Shown here piece after piece: positions 5,362-11,398 of a DNA stretch of 11,398 bases. The notes under the pieces are model-generated. The model did not search any database. It was given only the letters and a program-made list of their open reading frames with translations, and was not told the origin of the DNA. How positions within the stretch are numbered: the stretch's first letter is position 1; the number at the start of each line of letters is the position of its first letter. Both the position numbers and the translations under genes were made by a program. The stretch spans positions 1 to 11,398 of the forward strand of contig CANKUF010000008.1 in the NCBI GenBank assembly GCA_947486675.1. The letters are read 5' to 3'. Source of the DNA: Acidimicrobiaceae bacterium. Lineage in GTDB: Bacteria; Actinomycetota; Acidimicrobiia; Acidimicrobiales; Ilumatobacteraceae.

Positions 5362-6237
5362 ATGACACACCGCTTCAATCACATTTCGTTCCTCACTGAT
5401 TACGGAACTCGAGATGAATTCGTTGGCATTGTGAAATGTGTTGTTGCAGACATTGCACCGCACGTGCAAGTGATCGACATCACGCACGATGTTCCCGCTT
5501 TTGATGTTCGCGCAGGATCACTTGCGATAGCACGAGCTGTTTCGTATGTTCCCAAAGGCGTGATTTTGGCAGTGGTTGATCCAGGAGTGGGTACTTCGCG
5601 GCGCGCCATCGCGGTCAGCGTTTCTGGAGGGGATGGTGTGTTTGTTGGCCCAGATAACGGGCTATTGGCAATGGGCGTTGCGCTGGCGGGCGGAGCGGAA
5701 TTTGCTGTGGAGCTGACAAATACGAAGTATCACTTGCCATCTCCGGGGACCACGTTTGCAGGCCGAGATATTTTTGGTTCCGTCGCCGCACACATTTGCA
5801 ACGGAGTTGAACTGAGTGAACTTGGTAACGAAATTGATACCGCTTCACTACTTCCTGGCATCATTCCGATTACCCGTGAAGAAAATGGGCAGCTCGTTGG
5901 CGAAGTGACGTGGGTAGATCATTTTGGGAATTGCCAACTCAATATCGGACCAGAAGAAATTGCACAATGGGGATCACCGGTACGAGTTTCTATCGGTAAT
6001 GCAGATTCGTCGAATCATGTTGTTCGCTCCGTTCCCATTGTCAACAACTTCTCCGAAATTGGCGGAGGCCTTGGACTCGTTATTGACAGTTTTGGAATGT
6101 TGGCGTTGTGTACTGACCGCGGCTCCGCTGCGGCCGAGTTAGACCTTGGACCAACAAACATGGTGACCATTAGCCAGGACCCGAATGCCGGTGGTGGCGT
6201 AAGCACCACAGTGCGTTTAGGTTCCAAGCCCAACTGA
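5362..6237 (+). CDS. SAM hydroxide adenosyltransferase (DUF62, S-adenosylmethionine hydrolase family)
   Basis: A 291-residue member of the DUF62 family, related to the fluorinase and chlorinase enzymes. Ordinary bacterial members use water or hydroxide to split S-adenosylmethionine into adenosine and methionine. Family motifs run in order: FLTDYGTRDEFVG (10-22), ITHDVPAFDV (40-49), VVDPGVGT (71-78), FVGPDNGLL (94-102), TFAGRDIFG (131-139) and VDHFGNCQLNI (185-195). D73 and R80 correspond to the Asp and Arg of the Asp-Arg-His water-binding triad described for archaeal members. At the expected histidine the sequence reads TFAGRD, where I recall TFHGRD, so the histidine may be replaced by Ala. 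I chose ATG 5362; an in-frame TTG at 5326 lies inside the terminator loop. No ribosome site and no TANNNT box precede the ATG, so expression may rely on read-through of the terminator. Confidence 0.9.
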   Translation: MTHRFNHISFLTDYGTRDEFVGIVKCVVADIAPHVQVIDITHDVPAFDVRAGSLAIARAVSYVPKGVILAVVDPGVGTSRRAIAVSVSGGDGVFVGPDNGLLAMGVALAGGAEFAVELTNTKYHLPSPGTTFAGRDIFGSVAAHICNGVELSELGNEIDTASLLPGIIPITREENGQLVGEVTWVDHFGNCQLNIGPEEIAQWGSPVRVSIGNADSSNHVVRSVPIVNNFSEIGGGLGLVIDSFGMLALCTDRGSAAAELDLGPTNMVTISQDPNAGGGVSTTVRLGSKPN

Positions 6238-6252
6238 GGTTGTAAATAGGCG

Positions 6253-6258
6253 TAAAGT
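6253..6258 (+). promoter_or_regulatory. Putative -10 box for the small membrane ORF and acyl-CoA synthetase
   Basis: TAAAGT is followed by exactly 6 nt and the ATG at 6265, the same geometry as at moaD, proC, rex and the seven-helix protein gene. It lies in the short gap after the SAM-hydrolase stop at 6237. Confidence 0.5.
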
Positions 6259-6264
6259 CGTGAC

Positions 6265-6342
6265 ATGCGCCCAGCGACCACATTGGCAATTGCACTGCTG
6301 CTCATTTCAATTTTTGCTGCTGGAATCCTTTCGCTCAGGTAA
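6265..6342 (+). CDS. Small single-span membrane peptide, 25 aa
   Basis: A 25-codon reading frame from ATG 6265 to TAA 6340-6342, with TGA immediately after in the same frame. The peptide begins MRPATT, continues with a roughly 17-residue hydrophobic stretch (LAIALLLISIFAAGILS) and ends LR. It is therefore a single membrane span with a basic residue near each end, too short for a cleaved signal peptide plus mature protein. Support for translation is the promoter placed exactly 6 nt before its ATG, with no other gene start that this promoter could serve leaderlessly. The acyl-CoA synthetase starts 28 nt downstream with its own Shine-Dalgarno-like GGTGAAG, as expected for the second gene of one transcript. 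It may be a genuine membrane microprotein or a translated leader. I recognise no family. Confidence 0.5.
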   Translation: MRPATTLAIALLLISIFAAGILSLR

Positions 6343-6358
6343 TGAGATTTAGCAGTCT

Positions 6359-6365
6359 GGTGAAG
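6359..6365 (+). promoter_or_regulatory. Ribosome-binding site for the acyl-CoA synthetase
   Basis: GGTGAAG, whose GGTGA part is complementary to the 16S rRNA 3' end region UCACC, lies 5 nt before the GTG at 6371. An in-frame stop TAG at 6350-6352 makes this GTG the first available start. Confidence 0.5.
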
Positions 6366-6370
6366 CGCTC

Positions 6371-7858
6371 GTGAATCTTGCAGAAATTATCGAGCAGCAC
6401 CCTGCAGACAACGTTGCATTGATCAGTCGTGGTCGTCCAACTACATATGGAGAGCTGCGTCGACAAGTAGCAAGTTTGCGTGGAGTACTTGCCGAGAACG
6501 GTGTTGAGCGCGGCGATCGTGTTGCAATCTTGTGCGGAAACAGCAGATATTTTGTTCTCGCATATCTTGCAACGCTTGGTGTGGGTGCAATTGCCGTACC
6601 GCTCAACATCATGAGTCCTGCATCCGAAATTCAACGCGAGTTGGACACCATCCAACCACGCTTGGTGTTTGTTGAGCCAGCAGCCATGACTGCTTGGAGC
6701 AACATCGATCGCACATCGCTCACAGAGTTACGCGCGGTGATTGCCACAGAAGGCCACGACATTGCAGGTGCGATCACATTGACCGAATCACTGATGCATT
6801 CTCCTGTACCAATATTGAACATGTCGCCAACCGAAGTTGCAGCATTTATTTTTACAAGCGGTACTGCAGGCTCACCGAAAGCCGCAATGCTCACGCACAA
6901 CAATTTGCACTCAAACCTTGTTCAGCTTGCGGCCGAAAACGTGTTGCGCAGTAGCGATGTGGTGTACGGAGTGTTGCCGCTCTTCCATATTTTTGGACTC
7001 AATGTGGTGCTTGGATACACGTTGTTTGCTGGTGCAAGTGTGGTGTTAGTGCAGCGCTTTGACCCATCAACCGCATTAGAAACATTTGCAGAACGTGGAG
7101 TAACAGTTGTTCCTGGTGCGCCGCAGGTGTGGTCTGCGCTCGCACAAATGCCAAGCAATGAATGTGCAGTACTTTCGCAGTTGCGTGTTGCGCTAACCGG
7201 GGCAGCAAAAATGCCCGAGCACGTAACAGTGCAATTGAAGGAGCGATACGGGCTCATTGTGCACGAGGGTTATGGGCTTACCGAATCTTCACCAGTGGTA
7301 ACCACATCGGTAAATGGCAGCCACAAAGTTGGATCAATTGGGAAACCATTGCAGGGCGTGTCAATTCGTTTAGTTGATGAGCATGGCGATGATGCGGAAG
7401 AGGGTGACTCGGGAGAAATTTGGGTGCATGGCGAAAATGTTTTCGCTGGGTACTACAACGATCACGAAGCAACTGACCGAGTACTGACTGCAGATGGTTG
7501 GTTGCGCACCGGTGATATTGCAGTGAAAGATGCAGACTCGGACTTATTCCTTGTCGATCGCTTGAAAGACCTCATCATCGTGAGTGGATTCAATGTGTAT
7601 CCAGCCGAAGTAGAGCAGGTTCTCCTGGCACATTTAGGCATTGATCAGGCAGCAGTGGTTGGTGTTTCGCATCCACACACTGGCGAAGCAGTACGGGCAT
7701 ATGTTGTGCTGCACAAAGGCGTGCATCTGGATGAAGAATCAATTATTGAGCACTGTCAAAAGCAATTAGCTCGCTACAAGTGCCCATCAAAAGTGTTAAT
7801 TGTGCAGTCACTGCCAACTGGCAGCACTGGCAAGGTACTGCGTCGCGCGTTGCGTTGA
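6371..7858 (+). CDS. fadD: Long-chain acyl-CoA synthetase / AMP-dependent ligase
   Basis: A 495-residue ANL-superfamily adenylating enzyme, probably activating fatty acids to acyl-CoA with ATP, at the cytosolic face. The core motifs are complete. The phosphate-binding loop is TSGTAGSPKAAMLTH (162-176). YGLTESSPV (301-309), GWLRTGD (376-382) and the hinge region DRLKDLIIVSGFNVYPAEVE (396-415) follow. The C-terminal PTGSTGKVLRR holds the catalytic lysine K488. The order and the text of the hinge motif fit FadD-type rather than acetate-activating enzymes. It starts at GTG 6371 behind GGTGAAG, 28 nt after the 25-aa membrane peptide gene, and probably shares its transcript. Its 3' end overlaps the convergent membrane-protein gene by 51 bp. 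The acyl chain specificity cannot be read from the sequence. Medium-chain or aryl acids are possible alternatives. Confidence 0.9.
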   Translation: MNLAEIIEQHPADNVALISRGRPTTYGELRRQVASLRGVLAENGVERGDRVAILCGNSRYFVLAYLATLGVGAIAVPLNIMSPASEIQRELDTIQPRLVFVEPAAMTAWSNIDRTSLTELRAVIATEGHDIAGAITLTESLMHSPVPILNMSPTEVAAFIFTSGTAGSPKAAMLTHNNLHSNLVQLAAENVLRSSDVVYGVLPLFHIFGLNVVLGYTLFAGASVVLVQRFDPSTALETFAERGVTVVPGAPQVWSALAQMPSNECAVLSQLRVALTGAAKMPEHVTVQLKERYGLIVHEGYGLTESSPVVTTSVNGSHKVGSIGKPLQGVSIRLVDEHGDDAEEGDSGEIWVHGENVFAGYYNDHEATDRVLTADGWLRTGDIAVKDADSDLFLVDRLKDLIIVSGFNVYPAEVEQVLLAHLGIDQAAVVGVSHPHTGEAVRAYVVLHKGVHLDEESIIEHCQKQLARYKCPSKVLIVQSLPTGSTGKVLRRALR

Positions 7859-8602
7859 TTTTTCTCGTGTTGAATTGCTGGCAACAAGAAAACCAGAAAA
7901 CAAAATAGAAACACCAACAAGCAAGGTAATTGCAAACGCGCGGTCTTCACCGAATCGTCCAGCAAGTGTTCCACTTGCCGAGAGCACCAGTGTTCCCGTT
8001 GCAATCAAAATGTTTCCCGTTGCCAGACGTCCAGATGAAAACACTGCACGTTGTGCACCGGTTGACAATGCAGGATTCTTTTTTCGCAGTACGCGCCATG
8101 CAGACCACAGCGCACCAAAAATGATGACGAGTGCAGGAACTCCAGACCCGACTGCGGCAAGGATGCGCGGAGCAACGCCAAAGACTTCTTTGCCCGTAGG
8201 AAATTGATCAGCAACGATTTCAACTTTGGTTTGTGCAACAAGAACGATTCCGGTTGCCAAGCCCGACAGATACACAAGAAATTGTCGAATGCGGTTTCCA
8301 AGTTGTTGCCCACCAAGGAGATACACCGTGCCGAGTGCGAGCCATGAAACGTTGAGTACCGCACCAGTAAGAAAGAACATTCTGAATACAAAGAGGTTCC
8401 AGCCCGTACTTTCCGCCCACCACAAACACGCCGAGCCAATTGCGAATAGTCCCATGGCAATTGTCCACGCGAGTTCGTGAGGCTGACGACGCTTGATCCA
8501 GCGGTCAGCGGTGCTCAGTGTGAAAGCGGTCGCTATGAGGGTGGCTGTTCCTGCGAGGGCGCTGTTTAGCCCTCCCAAGGCGAAAACAGCGGTGGCACTC
8601 AT
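7808..8602 (-). CDS. Seven-helix membrane protein of unknown function
   Basis: A 264-residue polytopic membrane protein that I do not recognise. Hydrophobic segments lie at about residues 8-30, 43-62, 70-96, 107-124, 147-168, 192-214 and 222-242, giving seven predicted helices. The last ~22 residues form a polar tail. Basic residues cluster after the first helix (DRWIKRRQ, 33-40) and after the fifth (WRVLRKKN, 169-176), consistent with cytoplasmic loops. No heme, quinone or metal-binding motif is evident, and there is no kinase domain. The ATG at 8602 is supported by TAGTCT exactly 6 nt upstream. The gene diverges from rex across a 55-bp gap that holds a Rex-type operator, so redox control is possible. 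The 3' end overlaps the acyl-CoA synthetase by 51 bp in convergent orientation. Confidence 0.82.
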   Translation of the reverse strand: MSATAVFALGGLNSALAGTATLIATAFTLSTADRWIKRRQPHELAWTIAMGLFAIGSACLWWAESTGWNLFVFRMFFLTGAVLNVSWLALGTVYLLGGQQLGNRIRQFLVYLSGLATGIVLVAQTKVEIVADQFPTGKEVFGVAPRILAAVGSGVPALVIIFGALWSAWRVLRKKNPALSTGAQRAVFSSGRLATGNILIATGTLVLSASGTLAGRFGEDRAFAITLLVGVSILFSGFLVASNSTREKSTQRATQYLASAASWQ

Positions 8603-8608
8603 CTCCGC

Positions 8609-8614
8609 AGACTA
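8609..8614 (-). promoter_or_regulatory. Putative -10 box for the seven-helix membrane protein
   Basis: On the minus strand TAGTCT is followed by exactly 6 nt (GCGGAG) and the ATG at 8602. GGAG directly abuts the ATG and is too close to act as a normal ribosome site, so leaderless initiation is favoured. Confidence 0.55.
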
Positions 8615-8621
8615 GTTGGAC

Positions 8622-8641
8622 TTCGTGAATTCATGCACGAA
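8622..8641. promoter_or_regulatory. Candidate Rex operator between rex and the divergent membrane-protein gene
   Basis: TTCGTGAATTCATGCACGAA is an inverted repeat with perfect 6-bp arms (8622-8627 and 8636-8641). The GTG-N8-CAC core matches the geometry of Rex sites, whose consensus is close to TTGTG-N8-CACAA. Here one position in each arm is changed symmetrically (TCGTG/CACGA). The site covers the -35 and spacer region of both divergent promoters, as expected for simple repression. Autoregulation by Rex is known in Streptomyces. Confidence 0.65.
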
Positions 8642-8645
8642 CGCC

Positions 8646-8651
8646 TACATT
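8646..8651 (+). promoter_or_regulatory. Putative -10 box for leaderless rex–hemA–hemC transcript
   Basis: TACATT is followed by exactly 6 nt (TGTGGC) and the GTG at 8658. This decides the rex start in favour of GTG 8658 over the upstream in-frame TTG 8616, which would precede the operator and the promoter. Confidence 0.58.
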
Positions 8652-8657
8652 TGTGGC

Positions 8658-9365
8658 GTGGCCGACACTGCCCAAACCTCATCCCCCGCAAGGCGCAGAA
8701 TTCCTGATGCTGCTGTTGCGCGCCTGCCTGTATACCTCCAGATATTGAACACCCTGATTGTCAACGGAACGGCTCGGCTATCGAGCGACCAACTCGCAGC
8801 CCTGGCTGGGGTGAATGCGGCAAAGGTGCGTAAGGACTTGTCGTATTTGGGAAGTTATGGCACACGAGGAGTTGGCTACGACGTTGCGTATTTGGTGTAT
8901 CAAATTAAGCGCGAACTTGGCCAGCACCATGAATGGAAAGTAGTAGTTGTCGGAGCCGGCAACCTTGGCAATGCTCTTGCCAACTACAACGGATTTTCTA
9001 CCCGAGGTTTTCCCGTTGCGGGAGTGGTGGATATCGACTCAACCAAGGTGGGCAAGAAAGTCGCCGGCGTGCTCGTGCGCCATGTCGACGATTTGCCGAC
9101 AATCGTGCGCGAAGAGTCGGTGAGCATCGGTGTCATTTCCACACCGCCTGCATCGGCGCAGCATGCAGCAGACCTTTTGGTCAATGCTGGAATTCGTTCA
9201 ATATTGAACTTTGCTTCAGTGATTTTGAATGTGCCAGGAAACGTCTCAGTACGCAGTGTGGACTTGGGCGTTGAATTACAGATTCTTGGTTACTACGAGC
9301 AACTCAGCCGCGAAGATAAGCCCGCCACAAAGACAAAGCGCGAAGTGGCTGCAGTATGTCAATAG
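8658..9365 (+). CDS. rex: Redox-sensing transcriptional repressor Rex
   Basis: A 235-residue homodimeric repressor that senses the NADH/NAD+ ratio: it binds DNA when NADH is low and releases it when NADH rises. The N-terminal winged-helix domain (about 13-85) opens with RRIPDAAVARLPVYLQ and contains the recognition and wing region KVRKDLSYLGSYGTRGVGY (56-74). The Rossmann domain follows, with VVVGAGNLGNAL (96-107) and GVVDID at the end of the second strand. The C-terminal part includes SILNFA and the domain-swapped tail VDLGVELQILGYYEQL. GTG 8658 is preferred because a -10 box stands 6 nt before it; the longer form from TTG 8616 would translate through the operator. The hemA ATG lies inside the rex 3' end (10-nt overlap), forming the rex–hemA arrangement known from Streptomyces. 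Confidence 0.95.
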   Translation: MADTAQTSSPARRRIPDAAVARLPVYLQILNTLIVNGTARLSSDQLAALAGVNAAKVRKDLSYLGSYGTRGVGYDVAYLVYQIKRELGQHHEWKVVVVGAGNLGNALANYNGFSTRGFPVAGVVDIDSTKVGKKVAGVLVRHVDDLPTIVREESVSIGVISTPPASAQHAADLLVNAGIRSILNFASVILNVPGNVSVRSVDLGVELQILGYYEQLSREDKPATKTKREVAAVCQ

Positions 9366-10618
9366 TCGTACTTGGCATTAACCACAAATCGGCACCAATC
9401 GACGTAATTGAACGTGTGAGCATCTCTAATGATGCACTCGCCAAGTCATTGCACGAATTGGTGTCTCGCGATCACGTTCGCGAGACGGTTGTTTTATCCA
9501 CATGTAATCGCACCGAGGTGTATGTACTTGCTGAAAAGTTTCATGGCGCTTTTGCCGATGTACGAGATTTCTTTTGTGAGATATCCGGTTTGTCGGTCGA
9601 ACAGCTTCAGCCGCATTTTTACAGTCAGCACGACGATGCAGCAGTGAGTCATCTCTTTGAAGTTGCATCTGGACTTGATTCTGCGGTGCTCGGTGAAACC
9701 GAAATTCTTGGTCAAGTGCGCAATGCATGGGACAAAGCGCGTACCGAATCCACCGCGCGAACTTCGTTAAACATGTTGTTCCGTCACGCACTTGAAGTTG
9801 GCAAGCGCGCACGAACTGAAACGTCAATTAGCCGTTCAACAGCGTCGGTTTCTCATGCTGCTGTAGAAATGGCAACTGACATATTGGGAACCATGTCTGG
9901 TCGGCGCGTGTTAGTTATTGGCGCGGGCGACATGGGAGCAGGAATTGCACGCGCACTGAGTAGTGCCGGATCGAAGTGCGTAACGGTTATGAATCGAAGC
10001 AGCGAACGAGCACAGCAACTTGCAGAATCTGTTGGCGCAGTTGTTAGCCATATTGACGAACTACACACTGCGATTGGCAATGCAGACGTTGTGTTGACAT
10101 GCACAGGTGCGGGTGAAACAATCATTTCGGTAAACGATGTGCGTATCGCTCGAGAGCACTCAAATGGCTCGCCATTGTTAATCGTTGACATCGCAGTTCC
10201 GCGCGACGTTGAGCATGAGGTGGGTGAATTGCCTGGTATTACGCTGCGCGACTTGCATGACCTTCGAGACTGGGCGCAGACTGGAATAGATGCACGTCAA
10301 CAGGAAGCCGAAGAGGTTCGACGAATTGTGGGAGAAGAAGTGGAACGTTTCGGACAAGATGTGAAGGCTCGTCAGGCTGCTCCACTGATTGCCGAGTTAC
10401 ATGAACGAGCTGAGTCAATTAGAAGCGCCGAAATTGAACGCTATGCATCGCGACTTTCTAGCCTTTCCACAGAACAGCGAGATGCTGTAGATGCTTTGAG
10501 TAAAGCAGTTGTTGCCAAGTTGCTGCATAGCCCTTCATTGCAATTGAAGCACAGCGCCGGCACACCGCAAGGCGAACGTATTGCTGCAGCACTTCGCGAC
10601 TTATTTGACATCGAATGA
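9356..10618 (+). CDS. hemA: Glutamyl-tRNA reductase
   Basis: HemA reduces glutamyl-tRNA(Glu) with NADPH to glutamate-1-semialdehyde, the first committed step of C5-pathway tetrapyrrole synthesis. The 420-residue chain begins SIVVLGINHKSAPIDVIER and has the active-site cysteine in LSTCNRTEVY (C50). GLDSAVLGETEILGQV (106-121) is the family signature of the catalytic domain. The NADPH-binding domain shows RRVLVIGAGDMGAG (183-196). The C-terminal dimerisation helices run from about residue 310 to the end. The length is normal; the long Streptomyces HemA extension is absent. The ATG overlaps the rex end by 10 nt, and the stop overlaps the hemC ATG (ATGA), so all three genes are translationally coupled. 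Control is probably through Rex at the operator before rex, linking heme supply to the redox state. Confidence 0.97.
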   Translation: MSIVVLGINHKSAPIDVIERVSISNDALAKSLHELVSRDHVRETVVLSTCNRTEVYVLAEKFHGAFADVRDFFCEISGLSVEQLQPHFYSQHDDAAVSHLFEVASGLDSAVLGETEILGQVRNAWDKARTESTARTSLNMLFRHALEVGKRARTETSISRSTASVSHAAVEMATDILGTMSGRRVLVIGAGDMGAGIARALSSAGSKCVTVMNRSSERAQQLAESVGAVVSHIDELHTAIGNADVVLTCTGAGETIISVNDVRIAREHSNGSPLLIVDIAVPRDVEHEVGELPGITLRDLHDLRDWAQTGIDARQQEAEEVRRIVGEEVERFGQDVKARQAAPLIAELHERAESIRSAEIERYASRLSSLSTEQRDAVDALSKAVVAKLLHSPSLQLKHSAGTPQGERIAAALRDLFDIE

Positions 10619-11398
10619 TCCGACTCGCCACGCGTTCTAGCGCCCAGGCGCGAACACAGGCCGAAGTCGTTGCTCAATCAATAACTGCTGCAACAGGATC
10701 ACCAGTTGAGTTGGTGTTTGTCGAAACTCTTGGCGATCGAAACAAAGACCAACCGCTTCACCAAATTGGCGGGCAAGGGATTTTTGTTAAGGAAGTGCAG
10801 CAAGCAGTGCTTCGCGGAGATGCCGATATTGCTGTTCACTCTGCGAAAGACCTTCCGTCACAGCACGCAGAAGGTTTAGTAATTGGTGCGTGGTGTGAAC
10901 GGCGCGATGCTCGCGATGCGTTAGTGGGCAAGTCGCTACATGAACTTGAAAGTGGTGCAACAGTTGCTACTGGCTCGGTGCGCCGCAGAGCACAAATGCT
11001 CACAGTTCGGCCCGACATTACATTCGTGGAGTTGCGCGGCAATATTCACACTCGCCTGGAAAAAATTCCCGCGAATGGCTCGATTGTGATGGCGATTGCA
11101 GCATTGGAAGTGCTTGGACTGACTAGCCGTATTGCTCAGGAACTTCCCACTTCAGAATTTGTTCCAATGGTTGGGCAGGGTTGCGTTGCTGTTGAGTGCC
11201 GAGAAGGCGACTCTGAAATTCTTGCGGCCATCGCTGGCATCGATCATGCACAAACTCGTTACGCCTTAGAAGTTGAGCGTGCATTTCTTGCCGAACTTGG
11301 TGCAGGTTGTTCAATGCCAGTTGGCGCGTACGTCAATGCCGAGCATGTACTTTCAACATTTATGGCAACTGGTCCAACGAATTCTGATCGGCACGTGA
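10615..11398 (+). CDS. hemC: Hydroxymethylbilane synthase (porphobilinogen deaminase), 3' end cut off
   Basis: HemC joins four porphobilinogen units into hydroxymethylbilane. From ATG 10615 the frame stays open to the window edge, 261 complete codons of a family length near 310, so only the C-terminal domain is incomplete. Visible motifs are the start IRLATRSSAQA, GGQGIFVKEV (52-61), DIAVHSAKDLPS (71-82, with catalytic D80), GSVRRRAQ (120-127), ELRGNIHTRL (139-148), GQGCVAVECR (187-196) and the cofactor-attachment region GAGCSMPVGAY (229-239), whose C232 carries the dipyrromethane. At 190 a Cys replaces the Ala that is usual in GQGALAVECR; this is away from the cofactor site. The ATG overlaps the hemA stop by 4 nt. 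A hemD gene would be expected next, beyond the window. Confidence 0.96.
   Translation, partial: MIRLATRSSAQARTQAEVVAQSITAATGSPVELVFVETLGDRNKDQPLHQIGGQGIFVKEVQQAVLRGDADIAVHSAKDLPSQHAEGLVIGAWCERRDARDALVGKSLHELESGATVATGSVRRRAQMLTVRPDITFVELRGNIHTRLEKIPANGSIVMAIAALEVLGLTSRIAQELPTSEFVPMVGQGCVAVECREGDSEILAAIAGIDHAQTRYALEVERAFLAELGAGCSMPVGAYVNAEHVLSTFMATGPTNSDRHV

Noticed and set aside
7811..7824. CTGCC-AACT-GGCAG hairpin near the fadD 3' end as a terminator
   Set aside because: The stem is only 5 bp, lies within both coding regions and is not followed directly by a T-run.
8616..8657. TTG 8616 as the rex start (longer N-terminus of 14 residues)
   Set aside because: It would read through the Rex-type operator and the -10 box, and the added residues do not resemble Rex N-termini.

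Overview
The window reads as a chromosomal core region from an actinobacterium of moderate GC content, about half by eye. Three things point there. The gene set includes an MshA-type mycothiol glycosyltransferase followed by a YbjN-like gene, a Rex–hemA–hemC cluster, and an RsiG-like protein, a family known from actinobacteria. The order XRE regulator, mshA, ybjN-like, proC, hemA, hemC recalls the Mycobacterium tuberculosis arrangement (Rv0474, Rv0486-0487, Rv0500, Rv0509-0510, from memory), although Rex is absent there. Most intergenic starts also look leaderless, a common actinobacterial trait. The moderate GC and compact spacing would suit an aquatic Acidimicrobiia or Ilumatobacter-like lineage, but that is inference. 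I see no insertion sequences, CRISPR arrays, tRNA or rRNA genes.

Layout. On the minus strand, a histidine phosphatase (896-1501) leads into an MFS transporter (1-893) that runs off the left edge. Divergent from them is a tightly coupled plus-strand operon: a MoaD/ThiS-like ubiquitin-fold protein with an odd two-residue tail after Gly-Gly, an RsiG-like protein carrying two c-di-GMP-binding signatures, and an XRE regulator (1538-2630). Next come mshA and a YbjN-like gene (2673-4345), a long hairpin, and proC (4432-5223). Between proC and a SAM-hydrolase (DUF62) gene lies a compact structured element of four successive hairpins, the last a strong intrinsic terminator ending only 12 nt before the SAM-hydrolase ATG. 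Then come an unlisted 25-codon single-span membrane peptide gene (6265-6342) and an acyl-CoA synthetase (6371-7858). The latter overlaps convergently with a seven-helix membrane protein gene (7808-8602, minus). That gene diverges from rex, hemA and hemC (8658 to the right edge), which overlap one another.

How the genes work together. Rex (NADH/NAD+ sensor), HemA and HemC form a redox-linked tetrapyrrole operon. A 20-bp inverted repeat with the Rex half-site geometry (GTG-N8-CAC) sits between rex and the divergent membrane protein, where it could control both. The moaD–rsiG–xre operon may tie c-di-GMP signalling to a WhiG/FliA-type sigma factor encoded elsewhere.

The observations most worth follow-up are the RsiG-like protein, the structured RNA/attenuator before the SAM hydrolase, the dual Rex operator, the fixed TANNNT-N6-start architecture, the GGDQ-tailed MoaD and the 25-aa membrane peptide.
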